Below, one piece after another: positions 45,666 to 53,449 of a stretch of 62,439 nt of DNA. The translations under genes were made by a program, and so were the position numbers. Numbering within the stretch: position 1 is the first letter of the stretch; each line of letters begins with the position of its first letter. Origin of the DNA: Muribaculaceae bacterium (GTDB taxonomy: Bacteria > Bacillota > Clostridia > Lachnospirales > Lachnospiraceae); assembly GCA_023666425.1 (NCBI GenBank), contig JAMPCA010000010.1, positions 1-62,439 on the forward strand, read 5' to 3'. The notes below the pieces were generated by a model. That model was not told the origin of the DNA. It saw only the letters and a list, made by a program, of their open reading frames with translations, and made no database searches.

Positions 45666-46721
45666 ATGAGACTACCAAACGGATACGGGGGAGTTGTGAA
45701 GCTCTCCGGCAACAGAAGACGCCCCTATGCGGCGCGCATCACCACCGGCTGGCATGTGGAGGAGGACACAGGCCGGCGGATCCAGCACTATCAGATCCTG
45801 GGCTATGCCAGCGACCGGGCAGAGGCGCTGCGGCTCCTCGCCCAGTACAACGACCACCCCATAGACAGCACCGCCCTGAAGCTGAGCTTTCGCGACATTT
45901 ACGAGAAATGGTCCTCCGAAAAATTCCCCACCACCTCCGACTCCAGCATCAAGAGCTACCGCGCCGCCTACGCCGTATGTACGGACATTGAGGAGATTCC
46001 TTTCCGCAATCTGCGGCTGAATGACCTGCAGCGCGTCATCGACCAGTGCGGAAAAAACTATCCCACCTTAAAAAAGATACGCGTGCTCTTCAACCAGCTC
46101 TACGAATACGCCTTAAAACATGAGATTGTATATAAGGACTACTCGGAATTCCTAAATATTGTCCAGTACAAGGACCGCAATCCCAACAGAACCAACCGCG
46201 ACCGTCTGGACAGGGATGAGCTCGCGGGGCTCTGGCAGCGAAAAAACGACCGCAATTACCAGACCATACTGATGCTCGTCTACAGCGGCGTCCGTGTATC
46301 CGAACTGCTAAACCTCAAAAAGGAACATGTGCATTTAGAAGAACAGTATTTTGACGTTGTTGACAGCAAGACCGAAAACGGCATCCGCAAGGTGCCGATT
46401 GCAGACAAGGTTCTCCCCTTCTACAAGGGCTGGTACTATGACTGCTCCCACAGTGAATACCTCATTCACACAGCGGACAGTGAGCACTTCACCTACCACA
46501 TGTACTATACCAGTGTTTTCAAGCCGTCCGTCCACCGGCTCAGAATGGACTGTACGCCCCACTGCTGCCGCCACACCTGTATCTCCATGCTGGCGGACGC
46601 CCATGTAGACCAGACGACCATCAAGAAAATCGTCGGCCACTCCGGCGCCATGAGCCTGACCGAGCGCGTCTATACGCACATTGATATCCGCGAGCTTGTA
46701 AACGCAATAAATTTAATTTAA
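45666..46721 (+). CDS. Tyrosine recombinase / integrase, orphan
   Basis: 351 residues. An N-terminal AP2-like beta region, a core-binding helical domain (about 70-170), and a catalytic domain with Arg210 (YSGVRVSELL), Lys235, His299-x-x-Arg302 (PHCCRHT), His325 (GHSG) and Tyr336 (VYTHID), so all catalytic residues are present. No other phage or transposon gene, excisionase or clear attachment repeat is seen around it. It may be a domesticated recombinase or a remnant of an element; see the surface-protein pair at 58.8-62.4 kb. Confidence 0.9.
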   Translation: MRLPNGYGGVVKLSGNRRRPYAARITTGWHVEEDTGRRIQHYQILGYASDRAEALRLLAQYNDHPIDSTALKLSFRDIYEKWSSEKFPTTSDSSIKSYRAAYAVCTDIEEIPFRNLRLNDLQRVIDQCGKNYPTLKKIRVLFNQLYEYALKHEIVYKDYSEFLNIVQYKDRNPNRTNRDRLDRDELAGLWQRKNDRNYQTILMLVYSGVRVSELLNLKKEHVHLEEQYFDVVDSKTENGIRKVPIADKVLPFYKGWYYDCSHSEYLIHTADSEHFTYHMYYTSVFKPSVHRLRMDCTPHCCRHTCISMLADAHVDQTTIKKIVGHSGAMSLTERVYTHIDIRELVNAINLI

Positions 46722-46761
46722 ATTTAACAAACAAAATTTCTTCTAAATTATATTTCTGTAC

Positions 46762-46792
46762 AAAAATGGGAGTATTCTCTACTCCCATTTAC
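46762..46792. terminator. Bidirectional terminator
   Basis: An 11-bp stem (46764-46774 with 46780-46790) with a 5-base loop separates the convergent integrase and unknown genes; the T-run is best on the minus strand. Confidence 0.75.
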
Positions 46793-46797
46793 TATTC

Positions 46798-47178
46798 TCA
46801 TTCTGTTTTAATAAATCCAATCGTCTGAAACACCGGGTACAGATAACTTGCGCCGAACACCTTGAGCTGCTTGGGTCCGGTCACGATCCGCTCCCGCTCC
46901 AGCGCTTTATCCACTGCAATCTCCACGGAGGAGCGCGTCACAGACTTCTCCTTTCGCGAAACGAACAGCTCAAAGCCCCGGATCTCATACTTGTACTGCA
47001 GCCCCCGGTATGTCTCAAACATATAGCCCTGAAAACTTACCAGCACCTGCCAGACTTTGTCATGGATCTTCTGCCTCGCCCTCGCGTTCATCTCTCCGGT
47101 GCTCTCCAGCAGCTCTTCCAGTTCTTTCAAAAGCGTGCGCTGCCGCTCGCTAAACTCTGCCTTCTGCTTTTCTTCCAT
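46798..47178 (-). CDS. Unknown 126-residue protein
   Basis: 126 residues, soluble, charged. An N-terminal helix-rich half (ERQRTLLKELEELLESTGEM) is followed by beta-rich sequence with FQGYMFETYRGLQYKYEIRG and ELFVSRKEKSVTRSSVEIAV. It ends GASYLYPVFQTIGFIKTE. I do not recognise the family. A clear promoter (TTGCCA-17-TATAAT) lies upstream, so it has its own transcript, apart from the two-component genes behind it. Confidence 0.7.
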   Translation of the reverse strand: MEEKQKAEFSERQRTLLKELEELLESTGEMNARARQKIHDKVWQVLVSFQGYMFETYRGLQYKYEIRGFELFVSRKEKSVTRSSVEIAVDKALERERIVTGPKQLKVFGASYLYPVFQTIGFIKTE

Positions 47179-47219
47179 TTCCCTGCTGCCTCGTACTTTC
47201 TATTGCTTCCTAATAGGAT

Positions 47220-47248
47220 ATTATATACATATTTTTCTTATCTGGCAA
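47220..47248 (-). promoter_or_regulatory. Promoter of the 126-residue gene
   Basis: Minus strand: -35 TTGCCA (47243-47248), 17 bases, -10 TATAAT (47220-47225). Confidence 0.7.
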
Positions 47249-47297
47249 GAAAATTCCCTGCGCATTACAGAATCTGCCCGGTTTCCATGCGCTTATC

Positions 47298-48074
47298 TCA
47301 GTTCTGTCTCAACAGATTCGCGTAATAGCAGATGAATTCCATCATGGTCGGCACGCCCTTATCCGACCGGATTCTCGCGGTGTAGTGTTCCAGCAGGTCA
47401 TCCGGGTCACTGAGCTGCCATGCCCGGTTAATGGCATTTTGCATCGCGCGCTCAATGCTGACTGCGGATTTCCGGTACATGCCGCTCAGTTTCCGGCACA
47501 CATTCGGCTGTGGCTCCCTGTATGTAATCAGGATCGCGTCCGTCAGATACTGGAAGCCCTTCGCCTTTGGGCTGATTCCCACGAAGCCCAGCTCCCTCTG
47601 TATGCGCATCACAAGCCTCCGGTTCATCTCCTCCTCGGTCAGCACCTCCGGCTCCCCGGCGCGAAGGCGCGCGCCAAGAATCATATCCTTTAGCATCAGC
47701 AGAAATTCCACCACATATTTCGCTGAATAATTCTCCTCATGCTTCGACATAATGAAATCCGCGCCGAGAGTCCTCGCCTGCTCGTAAGTGACGTTGCTGG
47801 AATTGTTCGTAGTGACCAGAATATACGGCAGATGGGGCAGCTCCAGCTTCGCCAGCCCCGCCAGAAACAAAAGGCCGTTTCCGCTTCCATGATGCAGCTC
47901 CAGATCCAGTATCACCACATCCGGCAGACACGCCTTCGCAAGCACCAGCCCCTGCTCGGAGCTGTTCGTCGAGTCCTGAAACTTGAGTCCCGGAGCTTCG
48001 TCTATATAATAGGCAAGCTCCCTGCGCGCTTTTTCATCATCTTCAATGACTAAAACCGTTAGTTCTCGTTCCAT
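47298..48074 (-). CDS. Response regulator with Spo0A-type C-terminal domain
   Basis: 258 residues. The receiver has the acidic pocket (IEDDEKARREL), phospho-acceptor Asp near residue 57 (VVILDLELHHGSGNG), and the TTN switch. The C-terminal half carries the Spo0A DNA-binding features LGFVGISPKAKGFQYLTDAI, SAVSIERAMQNAINRAW and PTMMEFICYYAN. It is not Spo0A itself: the receiver and linker differ and a sporulation context is absent. It lies next to a GHKL histidine kinase gene, read in the same direction, and has its own promoter with upstream tandem boxes. Confidence 0.88.
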   Translation of the reverse strand: MERELTVLVIEDDEKARRELAYYIDEAPGLKFQDSTNSSEQGLVLAKACLPDVVILDLELHHGSGNGLLFLAGLAKLELPHLPYILVTTNNSSNVTYEQARTLGADFIMSKHEENYSAKYVVEFLLMLKDMILGARLRAGEPEVLTEEEMNRRLVMRIQRELGFVGISPKAKGFQYLTDAILITYREPQPNVCRKLSGMYRKSAVSIERAMQNAINRAWQLSDPDDLLEHYTARIRSDKGVPTMMEFICYYANLLRQN

Positions 48075-48104
48075 ATTTTACCAGTCCTTTGCTATCGTAA
48101 ATTT

Positions 48105-48155
48105 ATTATATATATCGTTTTTATTCTTTTCAACATAAACCAACAAGAACCAATA
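48105..48155 (-). promoter_or_regulatory. Promoter with tandem AACYAAYA boxes (site A)
   Basis: Minus strand: -35 TTGAAA (48128-48133), 17 bases, -10 TATAAT (48105-48110). Immediately upstream, read on the plus strand, AACCAACA (48138-48145) and AACCAATA (48148-48155) lie 10 bp apart, starting 4 bases from the -35. The same arrangement is found at 50053-50102. Confidence 0.65.
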
Positions 48156-48184
48156 AAACATAACATATAGTGCAACGCTTTTTG

Positions 48185-49651
48185 CTAATCCGACGGCAGA
48201 ATATACAAATCGCTTCTCACATTTTGCATCGCCAGCTCCGCATTCCGGTAGGAGCGAATCAGAAAGTGCCCTTTTCCGTCAAATACCAGCGCAAGCTTCT
48301 TGGTATAGGGCTTCCCCTCCGGCGAAAATTCATGGATATGCAGCGACGCCCTGTATTTCTTTTTGATCTCCCATATGTCCAGAAGCCCGATTCCACTGCC
48401 GCCCTCATGCAGATGCGTCGAATGCCTCTCCAGCCCAAATTCTTTATACACGGCAGGGTCAAAGGGCGCGCCGCTGTCGCTGACCTCGATCACCGGGAAA
48501 TGGGTGAGAACGCCCAGGTGTATGAGAATGGCGCGCTTTTCGCTGTCCCCGATGGCGATGATGGCATTCTCAATCAGATCCGACAAGAGATGGGAACAGT
48601 CTGTCTCCCCGATGCGCGCGGGGACTGCCTCCGCAAAACCGGTTCCCACCTTCACCTCACAGCAGATCTTCTTCTCCGCCGCCCGGCCATGCATGTAGGA
48701 GAGAACGCCGTCCAGCCCCACATGCCCGGTCTGCGCCACGCTCTCCCGGCTGCTCTCATAGGCCGCCAGTATCCCGCGCCTGCCCTTTGCAAGCTCCTCC
48801 AGCTGTCCCGACAGCGCCCGGCCGTGCGCCTTTACCTCCTCCGGCGGCTCGACCACACTCTGGAGAAATGCCTGCACGGAAGTTTCCATCGCCGGAATCA
48901 GCTTGTTGTCCCTGTGAATGATGTGCGCCAGCCCGTCGTTATTTTCCTCCAGCTTTCGTATGTATGCCTCCTTCTCCGCAAGCTCCTGACGGAGGGATTC
49001 CAGCTCCATGCGCCTTAAGCGCTTGCGGTAGTAGCTGGTGATGAGGCTCTGCCAGATGGCAAAGAACAGAAAGCCGAGGGCGAAAAGAAGGAATAATATA
49101 ATTCCTCTTTTCACATATGAGATAGATCTCCAGTGCGTTCCGGCAAGAATGCACAGATTCAGGAGTATCCCCAAGACGAGACAGACGATAAATACCGACC
49201 CCTGTGAATCCAGCTTCAGCCCCTTCCGCAGCCGCCTGATCTTAAATATTCCCTCCCCCATTGCAATGGATATGAGTCCAATAAGCATATAAAGGTACTT
49301 TGGCGTTGTTTCCTGCAAGGCTAAACCAGAGACTGCTAGCCACGCTCCGACAAACAGACTGCCCACGCCATACAGCACATAACTTATGCCATAGGCCAGC
49401 ATTCCGATCGTAAGCGTCACTTTTACCGGATTATGATAAAAATACAGCAGCAGCAGAAAGAACAACAGCAGGGACAGTATGTAGGCTGAAATTCCCGTCA
49501 GGAAATACACAGCATTGCTTACAATCGAAAGAAGCGTAACCACCGTGATCCGGCTCAAAAGAGTTCTCTTTGCACTGATATTGAGAAAGTGCGTATAGAG
49601 GTTTATCGCAATCCAGTATATACAGATTGTCCGTATCCATATAAAATCCAT
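48185..49651 (-). CDS. GHKL-family sensor histidine kinase, AgrC-like
   Basis: 488 residues. About six to seven membrane helices (1-205) form an AgrC-like sensor without a large outside loop. A coiled-coil (LRRMELESLRQELAEKEAYI) leads to the phospho-acceptor region HIIHRDNKLIPAM. The GHKL ATPase has an N-box LLSDLIENAIIA, a D-box VIEVSDSGAPFD and a G-box GGSGIGLLDIWEIKKKY. Polytopic kinases like this often sense peptides. GAGGA lies 6 bases before the ATG. Likely partners are the flanking regulators at 47298 and 50202. Confidence 0.88.
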   Translation of the reverse strand: MDFIWIRTICIYWIAINLYTHFLNISAKRTLLSRITVVTLLSIVSNAVYFLTGISAYILSLLLFFLLLLYFYHNPVKVTLTIGMLAYGISYVLYGVGSLFVGAWLAVSGLALQETTPKYLYMLIGLISIAMGEGIFKIRRLRKGLKLDSQGSVFIVCLVLGILLNLCILAGTHWRSISYVKRGIILFLLFALGFLFFAIWQSLITSYYRKRLRRMELESLRQELAEKEAYIRKLEENNDGLAHIIHRDNKLIPAMETSVQAFLQSVVEPPEEVKAHGRALSGQLEELAKGRRGILAAYESSRESVAQTGHVGLDGVLSYMHGRAAEKKICCEVKVGTGFAEAVPARIGETDCSHLLSDLIENAIIAIGDSEKRAILIHLGVLTHFPVIEVSDSGAPFDPAVYKEFGLERHSTHLHEGGSGIGLLDIWEIKKKYRASLHIHEFSPEGKPYTKKLALVFDGKGHFLIRSYRNAELAMQNVRSDLYILPSD

Positions 49652-49757
49652 ATTTTTTCCTCATATTCTTAAAAATCCGAAGCCATGAAATCCCGCAAAT
49701 CAAATGTAACATCCGCCTTCAAAATCCTATGATAAAGAAAAAAAGGAGGTGCTGCAG

Positions 49758-49814
49758 ATGAGTCTTTTGGAGCGTATTATTAACAATACATGGCAACTTC
49801 TCTTTGGTCACTGA
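49758..49814 (+). CDS. 18-residue peptide ORF
   Basis: MSLLERIINNTWQLLFGH is encoded behind an excellent ribosome site: AAAAGGAGGTG, with AGGAGG 9 bases before the ATG. The peptide is amphipathic (hydrophobic L, I, W, F with N, R, E). A -10-like TATGAT (49730-49735) lies just upstream. Its stop TGA abuts an ATG opening a second, 29-codon frame (49815-49904), without its own ribosome site. Lying next to an AgrC-like kinase, it could encode a signal, a small toxin or a leader; none is proven. Confidence 0.5.
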   Translation: MSLLERIINNTWQLLFGH

Positions 49815-49817
49815 ATG

Positions 49818-49949
49818 AAACTATACAACGACCGTGTAGCTGTTCAACAAATCGTGGACTGCAATTATCTGACGAGTATTATCGTTGCATCAACCGATCC
49901 TTGATCACGACTATACGGCGAATATTATAGTTACATCAGCGAATCGCTC
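49818..49949 (+). repeat. Three imperfect 40-base repeats
   Basis: Units at 49818-49858, 49861-49900 and 49908-49949 share ACTATAC/ATTATCT-like starts, a central CGA, and ATCR-CGATC/AATCG ends. The spacing (43-47 bases) is not a multiple of three, so the similarity is not a protein repeat. The first and third can fold into short CUAUA-UAUAG hairpins in the plus-strand RNA. Confidence 0.5.
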
Positions 49950-49972
49950 AAAGGGCACATGTAATGCCAGGA

Positions 49973-50005
49973 GATGATGTCCCGGGGACGCCCCGGGGCA
50001 TCATC
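49973..50005 (+). ncRNA. Strong 15-bp hairpin, probable RNA 3' structure
   Basis: GATGATGTCCCGGGG (49973-49987) pairs with CCCCGGGGCATCATC (49991-50005) around an ACG loop. One pair is G-U in the plus-strand RNA but becomes a C-A mismatch on the minus strand, so the plus strand is the likely functional one. It is followed by A6 and later a run of five T, so it may be the end of the peptide/repeat transcript. Confidence 0.5.
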
Positions 50006-50052
50006 AAAAAACCCCGCCGTTTTTACAAAAAATTTTCATTTCTCTATCCCCA

Positions 50053-50102
50053 ATTATACCCATTTTTCGGGCTTTTTCAATTCCAACTAACAAAAACTAA
50101 CA
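50053..50102 (-). promoter_or_regulatory. Promoter with tandem AACTAACA boxes (site B)
   Basis: Minus strand: -35 TTGAAA (50075-50080), 16 bases, -10 TATAAT (50053-50058). Read on the plus strand, AACTAACA occurs at 50085-50092 and 50095-50102, 10 bp apart, 4 bases upstream of the -35. It points toward the histidine kinase gene, giving a leader of about 400 bases antisense to the peptide and repeats. Confidence 0.6.
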
Positions 50103-50201
50103 TATTTTGTGGCAAAGAGTAACTATATCTAACAGATTTTTTTGTCAAAACGTTATACTATATATAGTAGTTACAAAGGAACCAGATAGGAGCGGAAAAA
50201 T

Positions 50202-50915
50202 ATGTGGAATATTGTTATTTGTGAACCAAACAAATCCTTTACCGGAAGATTCAGCGACCAGATCCGGAAATTCTATGAGTCGCGGAATTTTGACATCAAC
50301 ATTCAGATCTACCACAGCGGCATGACTCTGTCTGCCAATGTAGAGAAACCGATGAATCTTATCTTTTTAAACACCCGTCCGGATGGGAATTCTGACTATG
50401 ATCTTGCAAAGCGTATTACAGAGCTTCACCCAAAGGCACGCCTCATCTTTTTGAGCGACCACGACGAGGACGTCTTTGAAGCCATCAATTACCATCCCTA
50501 TCGCTATATCCGTAAGCAATACTGGGACAAGGAGCTTGGCGATGCACTCGACAGTCTCTGGGCAGCCGAGCATCAGGGGCATTTTATCTTAATCAAGCAG
50601 AAGCGGGTCACTACCGCGATTCCGATTGACGATATTCTTTATCTGGAGAGCGCGGGACACTATGTGGTATTTCACTGCGCAGGCAGGACTTACCGTATGC
50701 GGGACAAGCTTGCCACTTTTGAGCCAATGCTGACAGCCCAGTACTTTATTCATCCCGCCAAAAGCTATCTGATCAACTGCGCCGCCATTGAAAAGTTCGG
50801 CCCGACCATCTTTCTGAAAAACGGCGGCAGGATTTCGTGCAGCAAGCCGCGCTATCAGGATACCATTCTGCTTTACGAGAAATATGTAAAGGAGATGCAT
50901 CCGGATTCCCAGTAA
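50202..50915 (+). CDS. LytTR response regulator with non-canonical receiver
   Basis: 237 residues. The receiver (1-118) lacks the phospho-acceptor: LIFLNTRPDG has Asn57 where Asp is expected, and the acidic pocket is reduced to ICEPNKS. A LytTR DNA-binding domain follows (about 128-230: IPIDDILYLESAGHYVVFHC, RMRDKLATFEPML, FIHPAKSYLINCAAIEKF). LytTR proteins bind short direct repeats. Phosphorylation-independent control is likely. AGGAGC lies 8 bases before the ATG. The AACYAAYA boxes at sites A and B are candidate targets. Confidence 0.88.
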   Translation: MWNIVICEPNKSFTGRFSDQIRKFYESRNFDINIQIYHSGMTLSANVEKPMNLIFLNTRPDGNSDYDLAKRITELHPKARLIFLSDHDEDVFEAINYHPYRYIRKQYWDKELGDALDSLWAAEHQGHFILIKQKRVTTAIPIDDILYLESAGHYVVFHCAGRTYRMRDKLATFEPMLTAQYFIHPAKSYLINCAAIEKFGPTIFLKNGGRISCSKPRYQDTILLYEKYVKEMHPDSQ

Positions 50916-51134
50916 GGTGAATCGTTCTTCCCATTTCAGGCAGCACCCCCTCTGCCCTTTTCCCCTCACATTCTCAATTCTGGTTTTTCTACTATCACTT
51001 CGTCTTTTCATATATTCTGATTGTTTATATTTTTAATTCGATAGGCTATTTTTATGCACTAATGGAAACATTATAATGAAACTATAAGTTCAAAAAAGTA
51101 ACCCACCGTTTCATTACTATGATAGAGAGTCATT

Positions 51135-51389
51135 ATGCCAAAATCAAAGCCAAAGAAATTTAAGAATACCGACAAATACTATGAGATTTCCGCAAATATT
51201 ATCCACTACCGCAAGCTTGCGGGACTGACGCAGGGACAGCTCGCCGAGCGAATCGACGTGACACAGCCCTACCTGTCAAAGATTGAGTCACTCACTACCT
51301 CCACGATGTGTTCTCTGGAGGTGCTGTTTGACATTGCAGAGGCGCTGAACGTCCCAGCCTACAAACTGCTAAAGCCCGCAGATGAATAG
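51135..51389 (+). CDS. XRE-family HTH regulator, paralog 1
   Basis: 84 residues: a basic leader, then a lambda-repressor-like helix-turn-helix (HYRKLAGLTQGQLAERIDVT, QPYLSKIES). It has no effector domain. It is about two-thirds identical to the next gene, so the two are tandem paralogs. A TATGAT -10 lies at 51118-51123; GAGAG serves as a weak ribosome site. Confidence 0.85.
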   Translation: MPKSKPKKFKNTDKYYEISANIIHYRKLAGLTQGQLAERIDVTQPYLSKIESLTTSTMCSLEVLFDIAEALNVPAYKLLKPADE

Positions 51390-51538
51390 AATGCCATATT
51401 TTATATTCCATTTTTGGCAGAATTTGCATCTTTTTGACAAAAATACATATATTTTCCCCATTCCTGATGATTTTGTACTATAATAGGCTTATGAAAAAGC
51501 AGGTAAACCGCAATACAGTGAATGAGGAAACGAAATCC

Positions 51539-51811
51539 ATGGCAAGAACAAGATCCCCCAAAATTGACAAAAAAATCGACAATGCAGACAAATACTATGA
51601 TATCTCCGCCAATATCCTCCACTACCGGAGGCTTTCCGGGCTGACGCAGGGACAGCTCGCGGAAAGGGTCGATATCTCCCAGCCCTACCTCTCCAAGGTT
51701 GAATCCCTGCGCAATCCCACCATGTGCTCCTTAGAGGTATTATTCGACATTGCGGAGGAGCTTCAGATTCCTGTCTACAAGCTGTTCAAGTCCCCTGACG
51801 AGGAGGAGTAG
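51539..51811 (+). CDS. XRE-family HTH regulator, paralog 2
   Basis: 90 residues, with the same HTH core (HYRRLSGLTQGQLAERVDIS, QPYLSKVES, then CSLEVLFDIAEE). An ATG at 51491 would put the start on the predicted transcription start of a TATAAT (51479-51484), whereas the ATG at 51539 follows GAGGA and gives a normal leader, so it is chosen. Duplication of paralog 1 is inferred. Confidence 0.8.
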   Translation: MARTRSPKIDKKIDNADKYYDISANILHYRRLSGLTQGQLAERVDISQPYLSKVESLRNPTMCSLEVLFDIAEELQIPVYKLFKSPDEEE

Positions 51812-51844
51812 GACTCTTTCGTGTTTTCCCATTTCCGGACACAA

Positions 51845-51886
51845 TAAAACCGCTATATCCGTTCTCACGGCATATAGCGGTTTGTT
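51845..51886. terminator. Bidirectional terminator
   Basis: A 12-bp stem, AAACCGCTATAT (51847-51858) with ATATAGCGGTTT (51872-51883), plus a TTGTTGT tail, between the convergent XRE and Wzz genes. Confidence 0.75.
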
Positions 51887-51898
51887 GTATTTCCAGCC

Positions 51899-53443
51899 TT
51901 ACTCCAGCACCACGGCTCCCATCACCGGCACCTGGTACTGCTTACAGATATTCAGCTCTCCCTCCAGATGCGAGTATTTTGACGTCTCCAGCTGCTCTAC
52001 CAGAATCACCGCCTCCGCGCTCGTAAGCGCCTCCAGCGACTCTGTGTCGAAGATCACGGAGCCTCCTGCCGTCACCTCCACATGCGCCTGCGAAAGCTTT
52101 TTCTGCAGCTTCCCGACCAGAGAACGCGCTTCCTCAGAATCCGACGCTCCCGTCAGGTGAATCCGCTTCCAGCCATTCTTCGCGATTGCAATCTCCATCT
52201 CTGTGCAGATCCGCTTTACGTTCTCCGACTCTCCCAGCACGCAGGTATCCTTGCGGAAGATATGCTCCAGAAGCTCGTCCAGCCCCTTGCCGAAACGTTT
52301 TCCAGCGCCTGTCTCTACCTTCTTATAGGTGCCGAAAACATGCAGCCGGTATCCCAGCAGCAGATCGTTCACCGAGCGAAGCCTTGCGCTTAAGAGATAG
52401 ATCATCGCATAGTAAACACAGCCTAAAAACAGTCCCATCAGCAGACCCAGTGCCAAATACTTTCCATTGATCCATTGAAATTTTACCGGGGCAGGCGGTT
52501 CCAGATTCTTTTCTTCTGCTGCCTCTGTGCCCTCCGTCTGCTCCGCAGCCTCCTCCGGATCCCGGGCCACTTCGATGCTGCGGCCGGTTTCTTTCAGCAC
52601 TCTCTCGGAAAAATATACCTGCTGTTCCGGACTCAGGGAGTTTTTCAGCGTGTCTATCGTATTCTTAAGCCCCTGCAGAGCCGCAATCATCCCCTGCTGC
52701 GAGGAACGCAGATCTGCCCGAAGCGCCTCCTTGTAGTTCTCTCTCACCTTTGTAATGTCAAAGTCCCCATAGACTGCCTGCAGCGCCTCTGTCTCTCCTA
52801 AAATGGTCTGCTCAAGCACTTTCCCCAGCGCACGGGCGTCCTTCTCACTGCTTCCAACCACAGTGATTCTTATCATGCCCGTACTGCTCGTGCTATCCGC
52901 CGAAATACATTCCTCCATGAAGGAGATCCCCTCCTTCCGGCCGATGGCTTCCGCCATCGCCGTATACACTTCATTCCTGTATAACGCCTGCACATAGGAG
53001 TCCGTAATATTGCTGATGTTGTTGTATTTTCCCTCCAGCGGGTATGCCACTTCATAATGATTGTCTACATAGAACTGTAAACTGAAGGTCGGCACATGGT
53101 TTGTTTCGACGTGCATCACAATGGAATTGTTATAGTATTCCTCCATGTCGGAATAATTCCTCTGGTATTCCTGGTACACCGCAAAGAGCGCATCCGCCGC
53201 CTTGATCTGCTCGTCCGTCAATACCTCCGTCTCTTTTGTGTAATCAAGCTCCTCCGTGCTCAGCTCCTGCTCTATGGCCTGCATCTGCGCATCATAATCC
53301 GCCCTTCCCTGGCTGTACAGCTTATAGCCGCCTCCTAAATCCACCAGAACCATCAGCGCCAGCGCCCACACGATGAGCCTCCGCCATCTGCGCAGCACAT
53401 AATACAACAAATCAACCAAGCTAACCTCTAACTCTGCCTCCAT
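51899..53443 (-). CDS. Wzz/chain-length-determinant-type protein
   Basis: 514 residues with two membrane helices (about 22-44 and 332-355) enclosing a long, partly coiled-coil outside domain, the layout of polysaccharide co-polymerases. After the second helix a CpsD-like region (KRICTEMEIAIAKNGWKRIH, LTGASDSEEARSLVGKL) resembles the tyrosine-kinase domain but has no intact Walker A, so it is degenerate. It sets chain length in capsule or surface polysaccharide export. It begins 6 bases after the O-antigen-ligase-like gene. Confidence 0.82.
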   Translation of the reverse strand: MEAELEVSLVDLLYYVLRRWRRLIVWALALMVLVDLGGGYKLYSQGRADYDAQMQAIEQELSTEELDYTKETEVLTDEQIKAADALFAVYQEYQRNYSDMEEYYNNSIVMHVETNHVPTFSLQFYVDNHYEVAYPLEGKYNNISNITDSYVQALYRNEVYTAMAEAIGRKEGISFMEECISADSTSSTGMIRITVVGSSEKDARALGKVLEQTILGETEALQAVYGDFDITKVRENYKEALRADLRSSQQGMIAALQGLKNTIDTLKNSLSPEQQVYFSERVLKETGRSIEVARDPEEAAEQTEGTEAAEEKNLEPPAPVKFQWINGKYLALGLLMGLFLGCVYYAMIYLLSARLRSVNDLLLGYRLHVFGTYKKVETGAGKRFGKGLDELLEHIFRKDTCVLGESENVKRICTEMEIAIAKNGWKRIHLTGASDSEEARSLVGKLQKKLSQAHVEVTAGGSVIFDTESLEALTSAEAVILVEQLETSKYSHLEGELNICKQYQVPVMGAVVLE

Positions 53444-53449
53444 TGCCGT

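Larger units (their letters stand above)
49652..50201. other. 550-bp region between kinase and LytTR gene
   Basis: No gene of normal size lies here. It holds, in order, a short plus-strand peptide ORF, three degenerate 40-base repeats, a strong hairpin, a minus-strand promoter with tandem boxes, and the AT-rich upstream region of the LytTR gene with -10-like TATACT at 50154-50159. Confidence 0.6.

Noticed and set aside
47298-48074. Spo0A itself
   Set aside because: The receiver and linker are unlike Spo0A and the gene is paired with a GHKL kinase; only the C-terminal domain matches.
49815-49904. A second 29-codon gene after the short peptide
   Set aside because: It abuts the peptide stop but has no ribosome site of its own, and it overlaps repeats that are not in a constant reading frame, so it is mentioned only as a possibility.
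49740-50005. CRISPR array
   Set aside because: The three 40-base units are degenerate, touch each other without unique spacers, and no cas gene is present.
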